A stretch of 64,000 nucleotides of DNA, from NCBI GenBank assembly GCA_014529385.2, contig CM043945.1, forward strand, positions 146,051,741 through 146,115,740, given 5' to 3'. Positions 45,671 to 54,790 of this stretch are shown in pieces; position 1 is the stretch's first letter; the number at the start of each line of letters is the position of its first letter. Position numbers and translations under genes: made by a program. The notes below the pieces were generated by a model. The model saw nothing but the letters and a program-made list of their open reading frames with translations, had not been told where the DNA came from and made no database searches. Source of the DNA: Adiantum capillus-veneris. Lineage: Eukaryota; Streptophyta; Polypodiopsida; Polypodiales; Pteridaceae.

Positions 45671-45833
45671 CCATTTTACTTTTATTTTATTTTATTTTTC
45701 CTTTTCTCTTCTTGATACCCCCCTCCCTCTCTCTATCTCTCGTCTGCACTCTAATATATCATTTCACTTTATTTATCTTATTTCTTTTTGATACCCCCCT
45801 CCCCCCTCTCTCTATCTCTCGTTGGCATTCTCT
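45654..45833 (+). repeat. Imperfect tandem duplication of LINE-tail/pyrimidine-rich sequence
   Basis: AATATATCATTTCA followed by T-rich sequence, GATACCCCCCTCCC and CTCTCTATCTCTCGT occurs twice, at about 45654-45750 and 45752-45833. It is probably a local duplication in the leader of the following LINE. Confidence 0.65.
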
Positions 45834-45931
45834 CGTAGCTCCGTGCCACCCCACTCACCTAGCTATCGCGCGTGCTGCTAGTGTGGGTGCACAGGTACGC
45901 TTAGGGACCCCTTGGCGGACGACGATCAAGC

Positions 45932-46807
45932 ATGAGGAAGATGAACGATAAAGCCGACCCCCTAGAGGATGACATACAAAAGTGCAAAGAGGAAATGACG
46001 GAGGTCACTACCAAGATGTACCGCAAGCTCTGGGGCACAATAAACATGCTCAAAGGACGCGTGCTGATCCAAGAGAGCAAAATAAGTACGCTGGAAGACC
46101 GAGTGACGACTCGAGAGGCAGAGATTGCGTCGCTCAAGAAAGATCTCGCCGAAGCCCGATTTAGAAACACACTGGAAGAGGGCGAACTGCAACCCTCAGT
46201 AATCGAAGAAATCGACACAATCAAGGAGCAAGTACGGGCCATCAAAGAGGGAGAAGAGACGACTTCTTGGGTGGATGTTCTTACCAAAACTCAACAGAAT
46301 GTGGATGAAGCCGAGAAATGGATCAAGGTGGAAAAGAAAGGAAAAGGCAAGGAGATAACGCCCACGTCCACACCCACTATCATCAATCAAACACTAGAGG
46401 AGGAACAAAGGAGACGGATGTGCGCTTTACATGTGAGAATTTGCGGTCTTAAAGACAAAGGCAATGTGGACGAAGAAGTAAAAGAACTCACAGCCTTGAT
46501 GGGGGTGCATGAGCCGGCGCACACAAGGGCATGGAGAGTGGGCAACATAAAGAAAAATGGAAGCAGTGGAGAAACCTCAAAAGAAAGAGCACTCATCCTC
46601 CGCTTTCCCTCCATGGAAGCGAAGAAGTCCTTGAAAAAAAGACCAACTCTTAAAGAGACTGGCATCTTTCTCGGGGATGATCTCACCCTCTCACCGATCG
46701 CCCATATGCAGGAAGTAATGCCGGAAATTAGAGCGGCAAGGGAAAAAGGCAAGATTGCCTTTTACAGAGATGGGAAAGTGGTAATACTAGAGCGACACTC
46801 CACATGA
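45932..46807 (+). CDS. Family A LINE ORF1, coiled coil + RRM/CTD-like protein (291 aa, intact)
   Basis: An open frame from MRKMNDKADPLEDDIQKCKE. Residues about 10-110 form a charged coiled coil (TLEDRVTTREAEIASLKKDL, IEEIDTIKEQVRAIKEG). An RRM-like part starts near 165 (LHVRICGLKDKGNVDEEVK), with a typical TRAWRVG and ALILRFPSMEAKK. A CTD-like part follows (GIFLGDDLTLSPIAHMQEV, AAREKGKIAFYRDGKVVILE). The order matches trimeric L1 ORF1p nucleic-acid chaperones, without a zinc knuckle. Homology to that family is inferred from pattern. It ends with TGA at 46805-46807, in the same frame as ORF2. Confidence 0.85.
   Translation: MRKMNDKADPLEDDIQKCKEEMTEVTTKMYRKLWGTINMLKGRVLIQESKISTLEDRVTTREAEIASLKKDLAEARFRNTLEEGELQPSVIEEIDTIKEQVRAIKEGEETTSWVDVLTKTQQNVDEAEKWIKVEKKGKGKEITPTSTPTIINQTLEEEQRRRMCALHVRICGLKDKGNVDEEVKELTALMGVHEPAHTRAWRVGNIKKNGSSGETSKERALILRFPSMEAKKSLKKRPTLKETGIFLGDDLTLSPIAHMQEVMPEIRAAREKGKIAFYRDGKVVILERHST
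46805..46807 (+). other. In-frame UGA between ORF1 and ORF2 (candidate readthrough stop)
   Basis: The frame continues after TGA with WCETYGTTLKVVAWNCNG, the first endonuclease motif, with no frame change. The same TGA and linker occur at 5466-5468 (family C), 13753-13755, 21969-21971 and 55499-55501. The next codon is often C-starting (CGG, CGT, CAA). No in-frame ATG lies between TGA and WNC in this copy, in 55499 or in family C. Confidence 0.75.
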
Positions 46808-49800
46808 TGGTGCGAGACTTATGGGACCACACTCAAAGTCGTTGCCTGGAACTGTAATGGATCTATGCGTCTTGATGTAGGTGCTTTTGAGGATAGCTTT
46901 ACGGGAAGAGACATCATCTTTTACTCTAAGACACACCAGGTCCCTGGGCAATCCATGCCTCATATCAGTGGATACAGGTGGGAGACAGCTTACAGACAAG
47001 AGACACGCTCAGAACACAGAGGGCAGGGCTCGGAGGGAGTGGCAGTGTTATTTAGAGAGGATCTGCAGCCACTGATACATATAGCCCGCAGGGATAAACA
47101 GGCTAGGTACATGTGGGTGAGATTGAAAGCAGAGATAGGTAGATATCTCTGCCTAGCTATTTGCTACTTTCCCTCGAGTACATCAGTTTATGCATCACCT
47201 AGAGGACAGTCCTCTTTCTCTATTCTAGATGATGACATATGGGAGTTCTCTAGAGATGGTGACATCATCATACTAGGGGACTTCAATGCTAGGACTGCCC
47301 ATCACCAGGCAGTGTTTTATGATACTTCAGAGGAGATGCTAAGAGAGCTAGATGTCATGGAGAGGGGCCTGTCCAGACTATCACACGATGTGGAATATAC
47401 TGAGTATGGGTGACACCTGATAGACATTGGCATTGCCCATGGATTGGCCATCTTGAACAGCCTAGAGAGATTTCCTGCTGTTGGAGGTTCTACATGCTTC
47501 CCACACAGGCATGGAGCCAGCACTGTGGATTATGTCATGGCATAGCCGAATCTCATCTCTAGTATCCAGGATCTCAGAGCTGGGCCCAGACCGATCGGGG
47601 TAGCAGTAGATCATGCTCTGATGTCGATGACCATCTCTTTCCAGTTTAGTGTAGCACAGAGGCCACGGGTAGCAGCCCCTACTCGCTACGCATTCACACG
47701 GGAGACGGATTCTGTATACATGGACGGAATCTACAGACGCCTATGCACTGAGGACCCGGGGCGACCTTTTGAGGAACTAACTACTATACTGACATAGACA
47801 TTACATGAGGTAGCAGCAGAGGCATACCCACACACCCGGCCTGAGCAGAGCCGCCGATCAGGAAGCATGCCCCAGAACAGCTGGTACGATGAGGAGTGCC
47901 GCCAGACTAGAGCCAAACTTCAGAGGGATGTGCTTTTGGGAGATGTCACTCACAAGCAATCACAGATTGACTTCCGACGCCTGGTACGGCGGAAGAAGAG
48001 AGCTTTCTTGGCTCGACTCAAGTAGGATCTATATCAGCTATTCTTGAGTCAGGACTCGCGGGAGGCATGGCGGCTCTTTCATGCGCAGGCCCCCCCCCCC
48101 CCCCCCCCCCCCTTCTATTTCCTCCAAAGAGACGTGGGGTCAGTACGCATCATCCTTGTACACAGTATCTGGACAACCGCCCCTCCCCAACCCCCCCCGA
48201 CCCATGCGCACACACGTGTGCTTTTTTCACCGCCGAGATGGTGAAGAAAACAATTGACAGGATGAGGACCGGGAGAGCATATGATCATGATGGCTTAGTC
48301 GCCAAGCATTTTATGCATGCCAAAGACCTACTAGCGGAGCTTCTAGCAGTTATGTTAAACCGTGCCATGTGTGAAGGCCTACCGGACACTTGAAGCCTAT
48401 CTACGATCGTACCTATCTTCAAGACAGGAGACCCCATGGAACTTGGGAATTATCGCACTATTATGATTGGGCACACATTGGCACGGTTGTATGCATCCAT
48501 TCTTGAGCAACAGCTGAGTAGATGGGTAGAGAGGGAAGGAATGCGTGCAACTCGGCAAGCAGGGTTCAGGAGAGGCTTCTCTACTCTTGACCATATCTTC
48601 ACACTCAGGGCCATTATCGAGGAAGGCAGATCTCATGGGAGACGGATCTATTGTAGCTTTGTGGACTTCCGCAAAGCTTTTGACACAGTACCCAGAGCTA
48701 GATTGATGCGCAGATTACAGGAAATGGGAGTACCCACAGAGCTCATTTGGGGGATCATGGCATTGTACAGATTAGTAGTAGGGCATGTACGCACCCCGAA
48801 GGGACTTTCTACGCGGGTTCACTCCACTATTGGGGTGAAGCAAGGCTGCCCGCTCTCTCCTACTCTTTTCGGTATGTATGTGGATGAGGTTTCTGACTAC
48901 ATTGACAACGATGGGGATAAAGGTGCACAACTGGCAGGGACATGGATTCCACTTCTGTTATATGCTGATGATATTGTGTTGATCTTCCAATCCCCAGAGG
49001 GAATGCAACGTCAACTGGATACTCTGCATACGTTTGCCCACAAAAGTGGTTTGTCTGTCAACCTTGGTAAAACCAAGGTGATGGTGTTTAAGACTATCCC
49101 ACAATAGATCAAGAGATCAGCACCTCCATTCACATACGGCCAGGAGACTGTGGAGTACACAGACTCTTGCACTTACCTTGGAGTGGTTTTCAGCGGACCT
49201 ACATTCTCACTCAGAAGAGTAGCAGAGACTAGACTGACTAGAGCCCACGCAGCATTGGGTAGATTGGAGAGGATGTGTTCGTAGGTTCAGTTTCAGGAGC
49301 CCCGGACGAAGCTCTTTCTCTTTGACACCTTGGTGGCTTCAGCATTGCTCTATGGGCCGAGAGATGGGGGCCTTCTTTGGATCACCACGGGAGGTCGGGT
49401 CACACAGACGGATGGGGGAACATGGAGAAACCTCTCGTCTCTATGATCTCGCGGCTCATTAGAGCCAAGGCATCAGTACCACGGGCCATTATCCGCGCAG
49501 AGCTAGCGGCTCCCCCACTAGTGGTGGAGGCGCTCACCAGATCAGTCTCCTTCATAAACTGCACATGGGAACTTCCGAGAGATAGATATGCTCGCATAGC
49601 ACTTGAGTCCTCTCGACAATTAGCCATACAAGGAGATACAACATGCTGGTATGGGGAGATGACATCATGGTTCAGGCGCATGGGTTCAGCATAGACAGGT
49701 TGCCACCATTCTAGTACTCATTGGAGGCACCATCTCTCATTCTTACACAGTCGGAGATCACCAAGCTCATCCGCCAAGACTTGACCCAGCTAGACACCAG

Positions 49801-50443
49801 GAGGACATGGATACAACCAGCACAAGAATTGGGCACGAAGATGGCTTTCTACAGAGACCACCTTCTCCAACTTACGGAAGATGGTTTTGTGACGAGACCA
49901 AGATACATGGATATACACTTGTCTCATGGGATACGATCTGCTATTGGCCAACTACGCACATTGTCTCACCAGTTGCGGATTGAAATTGGGAGATATAGCG
50001 GAGTACCAGCAGAGGCCAGGACTTGCCCCTTGTGTGACATGGAACCTGAGACAGAGCTGCATTACACATGCCGCTGCCCTGTCTACTACGAGATACGAGG
50101 CCGCTTCCATTCCTTGTTCAGAGAGGGTTTTGGACCACTCTCAAGAGTAATGGGATATGAAGATCAGAGATGCCTAGGTTTGTTCTTGCTCGAGCTGCGC
50201 AGACACAGAGAGAGCCTGATGAATGGCAGGGCTAGCCAATCTCAAAGACGGATCACAGACTTCTTCAGAGCAGACACGGGACAGCCGCAAGAGCCACTCC
50301 CACAGCAGAGCTCCCCGTTGTCTCACACCAGAGGCACATTGATCGACCGAGCGAATGAACTGGGGAAATCCAGGCGTCCCACGACTGTGAAGGACTACAC
50401 AGCACCGACGGCGGCTACGTCAAAAGATTCGGAGCACGCTGGC
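46808..50443 (+). pseudogene. Family A LINE ORF2 (APE endonuclease, RT, zinc finger, PIP-like motif), broken
   Basis: About 1,210 codons. Endonuclease: WNCNG, KTHQVPGQS, ILGDFNARTAHHQ (47270-47302), GASTVDYVMA and GVAVDHALMS. RT: RRGFSTLDHIF (48570), CSFVDFRKAFDTVPRARL (48653), GVKQGCPLSPTLFG (48834) and LLYADDIVLIF (48955-48988); thumb to 49330. C-terminus: zinc finger CPLCDMEPETELHYTCRC (50028-50080), PIP-like QRRITDFF (50239-50262), basic end. About eight in-frame stops (47411, 47543, 47795, 48022, 48391, 49106, 49282, 49712) and three frame changes, one at a C run at 48090-48111. Most stops are C-to-T type changes of Gln, Arg or Trp codons. Confidence 0.85.
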
Positions 50444-50731
50444 TAGGCATGCACGACGCCCGATCAGACTACTAACCATGGAGGAAATTGATGAGATTCG
50501 CCAATGACCGATGCTAGATTTTTTGTGATAAGCCGCCCATTTTTGATTAGTTTTTTTGCTTAGCTCACATCGACCAATCTAGGATCCCATAGTATATATC
50601 CTTGTTTTGTACTGTTGTTAGGTTATTTTCGTTACTCTGACTTTGTATCAGATCCACCACTTTGTAACTTTCTGGTCTCATAGGTCAGTATGGCCTTTTG
50701 AAGACGTTAATATAACATTTCATTTCATTTC

Positions 50732-50775
50732 TGTCTCTCTCTCTTCCCCCCCCCACCCACCCACCCACCCACCCT
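50732..50775 (+). repeat. Short TC tract followed by C run and (CCCA)n
   Basis: The LINE tail is followed by about 13 bp of TC, a C run and about seven CCCA units. A new LINE copy starts behind it. Confidence 0.85.
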
Positions 50776-52396
50776 ATGGCACATTACCTAGAGTGATGGG
50801 ATACCTGTGGGAGACTACTTTTAGACAGGATGTGAGATCAACGCATAGAGGACGTGGGTGAAGAGGTGTGGCAGTCCTATTCGGGGAGGAGCTTCAGCCC
50901 CTCATTTGTATTGTTCGGAGAGATGAGCAGGCCAGATATATGCAAGTCAAAGTGAGAGCGGCGACAGGGAGGCCACTCTACGTTGCAATATGCTATTTTC
51001 CCCCTAGCACATCTCATTTTGGATCGCCCAAGGGGCAGTCACCCTACATGATATTGGACCAGGACATATGGGAGTTCTCTAGGGATGAAGATGTCATTCT
51101 TCGTAGAGACTTTAATGCAAGGACGGGCCAATGTCAGACAGCTTTCTACAAAACCTTAGAGATTCACACTGGATATGGGGGGAATCCGATAGAGACGGGG
51201 ACTGCACATGGTCTGGCCATCTTGAATGGTCCCCAGAGATTTCCAGCATCGAGTGGGCTCACTTGTTTTCCTCATAGACATGGGGCTAGCAGAGTGGATT
51301 AGGTTTTGGCTCAGATCAGTTTTATACCCTCTATTCAGGACTTTACAATCGGGCCGAGTCCTATCAGGGTGGCACTAGATCATGCCCTCTTCATATTTAC
51401 CATCTCATTCCAGTTTAGCACAGATCGACTGGCGCAGACATTTACACATACCTTGTACACTTTTACTTAGGAGATTGATTGTGTTTACATAGCTGGTGCA
51501 TATAGATGCTTATGCACGGAGGACCCAGGGAGACCTCTAGAGGAGCTCACTTATATATTGACAGACACTGCAAGATGCAGTGTCAGAGGCATACCGACAC
51601 ACTAAGCCCGGGTAGAGACGTTTTGGGAGCATACTGTAGAATAGCTGGTATGAAGAGGAGTGCAGAGAGACGAGGGCCCACCGCCTTCAGAGTGAGGTAC
51701 TTCTAGGAGTCATCCCTCACCGGCAGTCACGGATTGCTTTTCGGCGGTTGGTGCAACAGAAGGAGAGGGCGTTTCTAGCTTGATCAGAGCAGGATTTATA
51801 CCAGCTGATTTTGAGCCAGGATTCATGCGAGGCATGGAGACTCCTCCATAGGCATTCTCCCCCACCAATTATCACGTCTACGTTCGTATGGGGTCAGTAT
51901 GCATCATCTCTCTACATAGTCTCGGGGAAGCCACCTGTTCCGGATCCGATAGAGCCATGCCCACACACATGCGCTTTCTTTACCACCGAGATGATAAAGA
52001 AGGCCATTGATAGGATGAGGACCAGGAGAGCATATGATTACAATGGCCTAGTAGCAAAGCATTTTATACATGCCAGAGAGATGCTTGCAGATCTTCGAGC
52101 AGTGATGTTCAACCGTGCAATGTGCGAGGGTCTTCCTGATACTTGGAGTTTGTCTACTATCGTACCTATCCTCAATTCAGGGGACTTTATGGAGCCTGGG
52201 AACTACTGCACTATCATGATTGGACACACATTGGCACGGTTGTACACGTCCATCCTTGAGCAGCAGTTGAGTAGATAGGCAGAGAGAGGCAGTAGGACAT
52301 GCGAGTTTCAAGAGAGGTTTCTCTACTCTTGATCATATTTTGACACTCAGAGCCATTATTGAGGAAGGGAGATCACATGGGAGACTGCTCTACTTT
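50776..52396 (+). mobile_element. LINE family A copy, endonuclease to RT start
   Basis: It begins GTLPRVMGYLWETTFRQDVR (50779). Endonuclease: GVAVLFGEELQ, DFNARTGQCQ (51110), HRHGASRVD with a TAG next (51300). Then the linker and RT fingers ILEQQLSR and KRGFSTLDHILTLRAIIEE (52310-52370). It stops at about 52396 where an inverted LINE segment is joined. It is closest to the copy at 11796 (shared FIPSI-DFTIGP). Many stops and frame changes. Confidence 0.82.
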
Positions 52397-53546
52397 CATG
52401 GGCAAACGTATGCAAAGCATCCAAGTGAGGATTGCATCCCCTCCGGAGAGTCGGAGATCAACACAATATCATCAACATATAATAATAGTGGAATCCATGT
52501 CCCTCCCAGCGGTGCGCTTGTATCACCATCTCTCTCAATGTAGTCAAGCTCATCCACATACATACCAAAAAGAGTCGGAGAGAGCGGGCAGTCTTGCTTC
52601 ACCCCAATAGTGGAGTGAAGCGGTGTAGATAGACCCTCTGAGGTGCGTACATGCCCTACTACTGATCTGTACAATGCCATGATCCCCCAAATGAGCTCTA
52701 TGGGTACTCCCATCTCCTGTAATCTACGCATCAATCTAGCTCTGGGTACTGTGTCAAATGCTTTGCGGAAGTCCACATAGGTACAATAGATCTGTCTCCC
52801 ATGGGATCTACCCTCCTCAATGATGGCCTTGAGTGTCAAGATATGGTCAAGACTAGAAAAACCTCTCGTGAACCCTACCTGCCCAGTTGCACGCATTAAC
52901 CAGAGTTGCACTACACATGCCACTGCCCCGTCTACTATGAGATACGAGGCCGCTTCCATTGCTTGTTGGGAGAGGGCTTTGGACCACTCTCCAAAGTCAT
53001 GAGGTACGAGGATCAGAGATGCGTGGGTTTGTTTCTGCTCAATCTGCGCAGACACAGAGAGAGCGTGATGAGAGGAGAGGCTCGCCAGTCTCAGAGACAC
53101 ATCACAGACTTCTTTAGAGCAGACACTGGACACCCGGAGGAGCTACTACCACAGCAAAGCTTGTCGCCTCACACCAGAGGCACACTGATCGATTGAGTGA
53201 TGAGTTGGGGCGATTCAGACGCCCATGACTGCGAGGACTACACAGCATCGACGGAGGCTACATCAGAGGATTCGGATCACTTTGGCCCAACATGCACGAC
53301 GCTCGATCAAACTCCTAACCATGGAGGAGATTGATGAGATTCGCCAGCGACCGATGTTGGATCTCTTGTGATTTAGCTATCCCAGCTAGCTGCTTAGTTC
53401 ACACGTACCTGTTTAGGATTTCATAGTATTTTTATTTTAGTCATTTTGTTACTCTGACTTTGTATCACATCCACCACATTGTAACGCTCTGATCTCATAG
53501 GTCACTTTGGCCTTTTGAAGACGTTAATATAACATTTCACTTCATT

Positions 53547-53549
<3 letters not shown>
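52397..53549. mobile_element. LINE family A segment: inverted RT part + direct 3' part
   Basis: 52397-52897 is RT on the minus strand (GFTRGFSSLDHILTL, YVDFRKAFDTVPRARL, GVKQDCPLSPTLFG, LLYVDDIVLISD). From 52898 the + strand gives the zinc-finger part from ELHYTCHCPVYYEIRGRF, the PIP-like QRHITDFF (53090-53113), the ORF2 end and the full family tail (53490-53549). It may be one twin-primed insertion with a large internal deletion, or two events. The + part alone is a standard truncated copy. Confidence 0.75.

Positions 53550-53611
<62 letters not shown>
53550..53611 (+). repeat. (TC)n microsatellite, LINE tail
   Basis: A pure TC tract after a complete family A tail; a family E segment follows. 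Confidence 0.95.
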
Positions 53612-53615
<4 letters not shown>

Positions 53616-53973
53616 CGCACTATCGCAGCCATTCGGCTATGTCCCATTTCCTTCGATGCGAGGTAGGGCGTTGGGGCAATGGAGAAGAGTCAAAATCGAC
53701 TGTGCACATTTTGCTCACTGCAAGTTCGAGAGTTTGAGTACCACACACTACTAGAGTGCTCAGCTTTTGGTCACATCTGAACTTGCTTCTCTCACATTTT
53801 CAGCCATAACTTAGACCTACACACTTTCCTCTCCCAGCCAGAGTGTGGGCTCTCCATTGCGACTCTCATCACCACAATTTTGGAGCATCGAGAGTCACTC
53901 ATCAGCCATACACATACTATATCACGTGTAAGTTTGGTCCCATAGGTCATATTTCACCTCTGAGGACGATAAT

Positions 53974-53978
<5 letters not shown>
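53612..53978 (+). mobile_element. LINE family E, 3' end with zinc-finger remnant
   Basis: One frame reads LCTFCSLQVREFEYHTLLEC, a C-x2-C...H-x4-C finger like that of families A and B, then a short C-terminus (CGLSIATLITTILEHRESLI). The 3' tail is GGTCCCATAGGTCATATTTC...GACGATAATAAAATC, related to the other tails. No other part of this lineage is in the window. Host-gene origin is unlikely because of the tail and the (TC)n flanks. Confidence 0.65.

Positions 53979-54014
<36 letters not shown>
53979..54014 (+). repeat. (TC)n microsatellite, tail of family E copy
   Basis: A pure TC tract; the family D copy starts right after it. Confidence 0.95.
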
Positions 54015-54016
<2 letters not shown>

Positions 54017-54729
54017 GTAGATGCAGAGCATACACTGAGATCAGAGGCAGGTATGAGGCCTTATTCAGAGGACAGCCCACTCTCCGAGAGATCATGGACT
54101 CTCGAGATCAGAGACAGCTCGGACGTTTCTTACTAGAGATACAGAGCCATCGGGACACACTACTACAGCCACACACAGCTACACAGACAGAGGGGAGACA
54201 GTCGCAGCTCACAGACTTCTCTCAGAGGATTGCCGCCCCTCCCTCACCAGACACTCAGAGGAGAGTGACACTTCCACAGGCGGAGGTGAGCCGAGCTAGA
54301 CGACGACCACGAGTCACAGGCTACAGGGCCGCGAGCTCCCACCACCGATAGATCGAGGAGATCCGAGCCCGGGAGCGCCGTGCCACTGAGGAGCGAGTGG
54401 CTCAGATGAGGGCCGACCCGACAGCTTTCATCCGGGTACCCTTGGCACCAGACCCGCCCATGTACCACATCTTACATCCCCCCATTAGTACAGGATGGAG
54501 CTAGATAGCTTGATGCATTCTCATGATTGTACTACCTTGAGCATATAGACATGCATATACCCCCTAGAGATAGAGCTCCATCCCTCCTCAGATACTCCAC
54601 TACCTACATTCAGTTCAGTTTTGTATCAGTTTTGTTTCATTTGTCTTTCCGATAGACGGATGACATACACACCATGTACATTTGGTTTGTCTCATAGGCC
54701 GATTTCGGCCTGACATAGACGTTAAAAAT
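54015..54729 (+). mobile_element. LINE family D, 5'-truncated copy
   Basis: It starts in the zinc-finger end (CRAYTEIRGRYEALFRGQPT). The open stretch 54094-54351 holds RDQRQLGRFLLEIQSHRDTL and the PIP-like motif QSQLTDFS (about 54202-54225). Then come an Arg-rich end, YHILHPPISTGWS and the 3'UTR. The tail has the perfect hairpin at 54696-54711 and GACGTTAAAAATC. The C-terminus is close to family B. Confidence 0.78.
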
Positions 54730-54744
54730 CTTTCTTTCTTTCTT

Positions 54745-54788
<44 letters not shown>
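54730..54788 (+). repeat. (TTTC)n/(TC)n tract, tail of family D copy
   Basis: TTTC units pass into pure TC. The next copy starts with ORF1 coiled-coil sequence at 54789. Confidence 0.95.

Positions 54789-54790
<2 letters not shown>

Larger units (their letters stand above)
45830..50731 (+). mobile_element. LINE family A, best-preserved near full-length copy
   Basis: A short 5' leader is followed by intact ORF1 (45932-46807), the in-frame TGA, ORF2 (46808-50443 with stops), and a 3'UTR with the family tail (50670-50731; hairpin AGGTCAGTATGGCCT). The copy lies in the intron after the phosphorylase exons, in the same orientation. It serves as the reference copy for the family. Confidence 0.9.

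Noticed and set aside
50239-50290. PIP degron (CRL4-Cdt2 type) in the LINE ORF2 C-terminus
   Set aside because: The TD pair is present but the basic residue at +4 after the box is not, so only a plain PIP box is proposed.
53612-53978. Possible missing last exon of the phosphorylase
   Set aside because: The translated sequence shows a LINE-type zinc finger and LINE tail and does not match the expected phosphorylase C-terminus.
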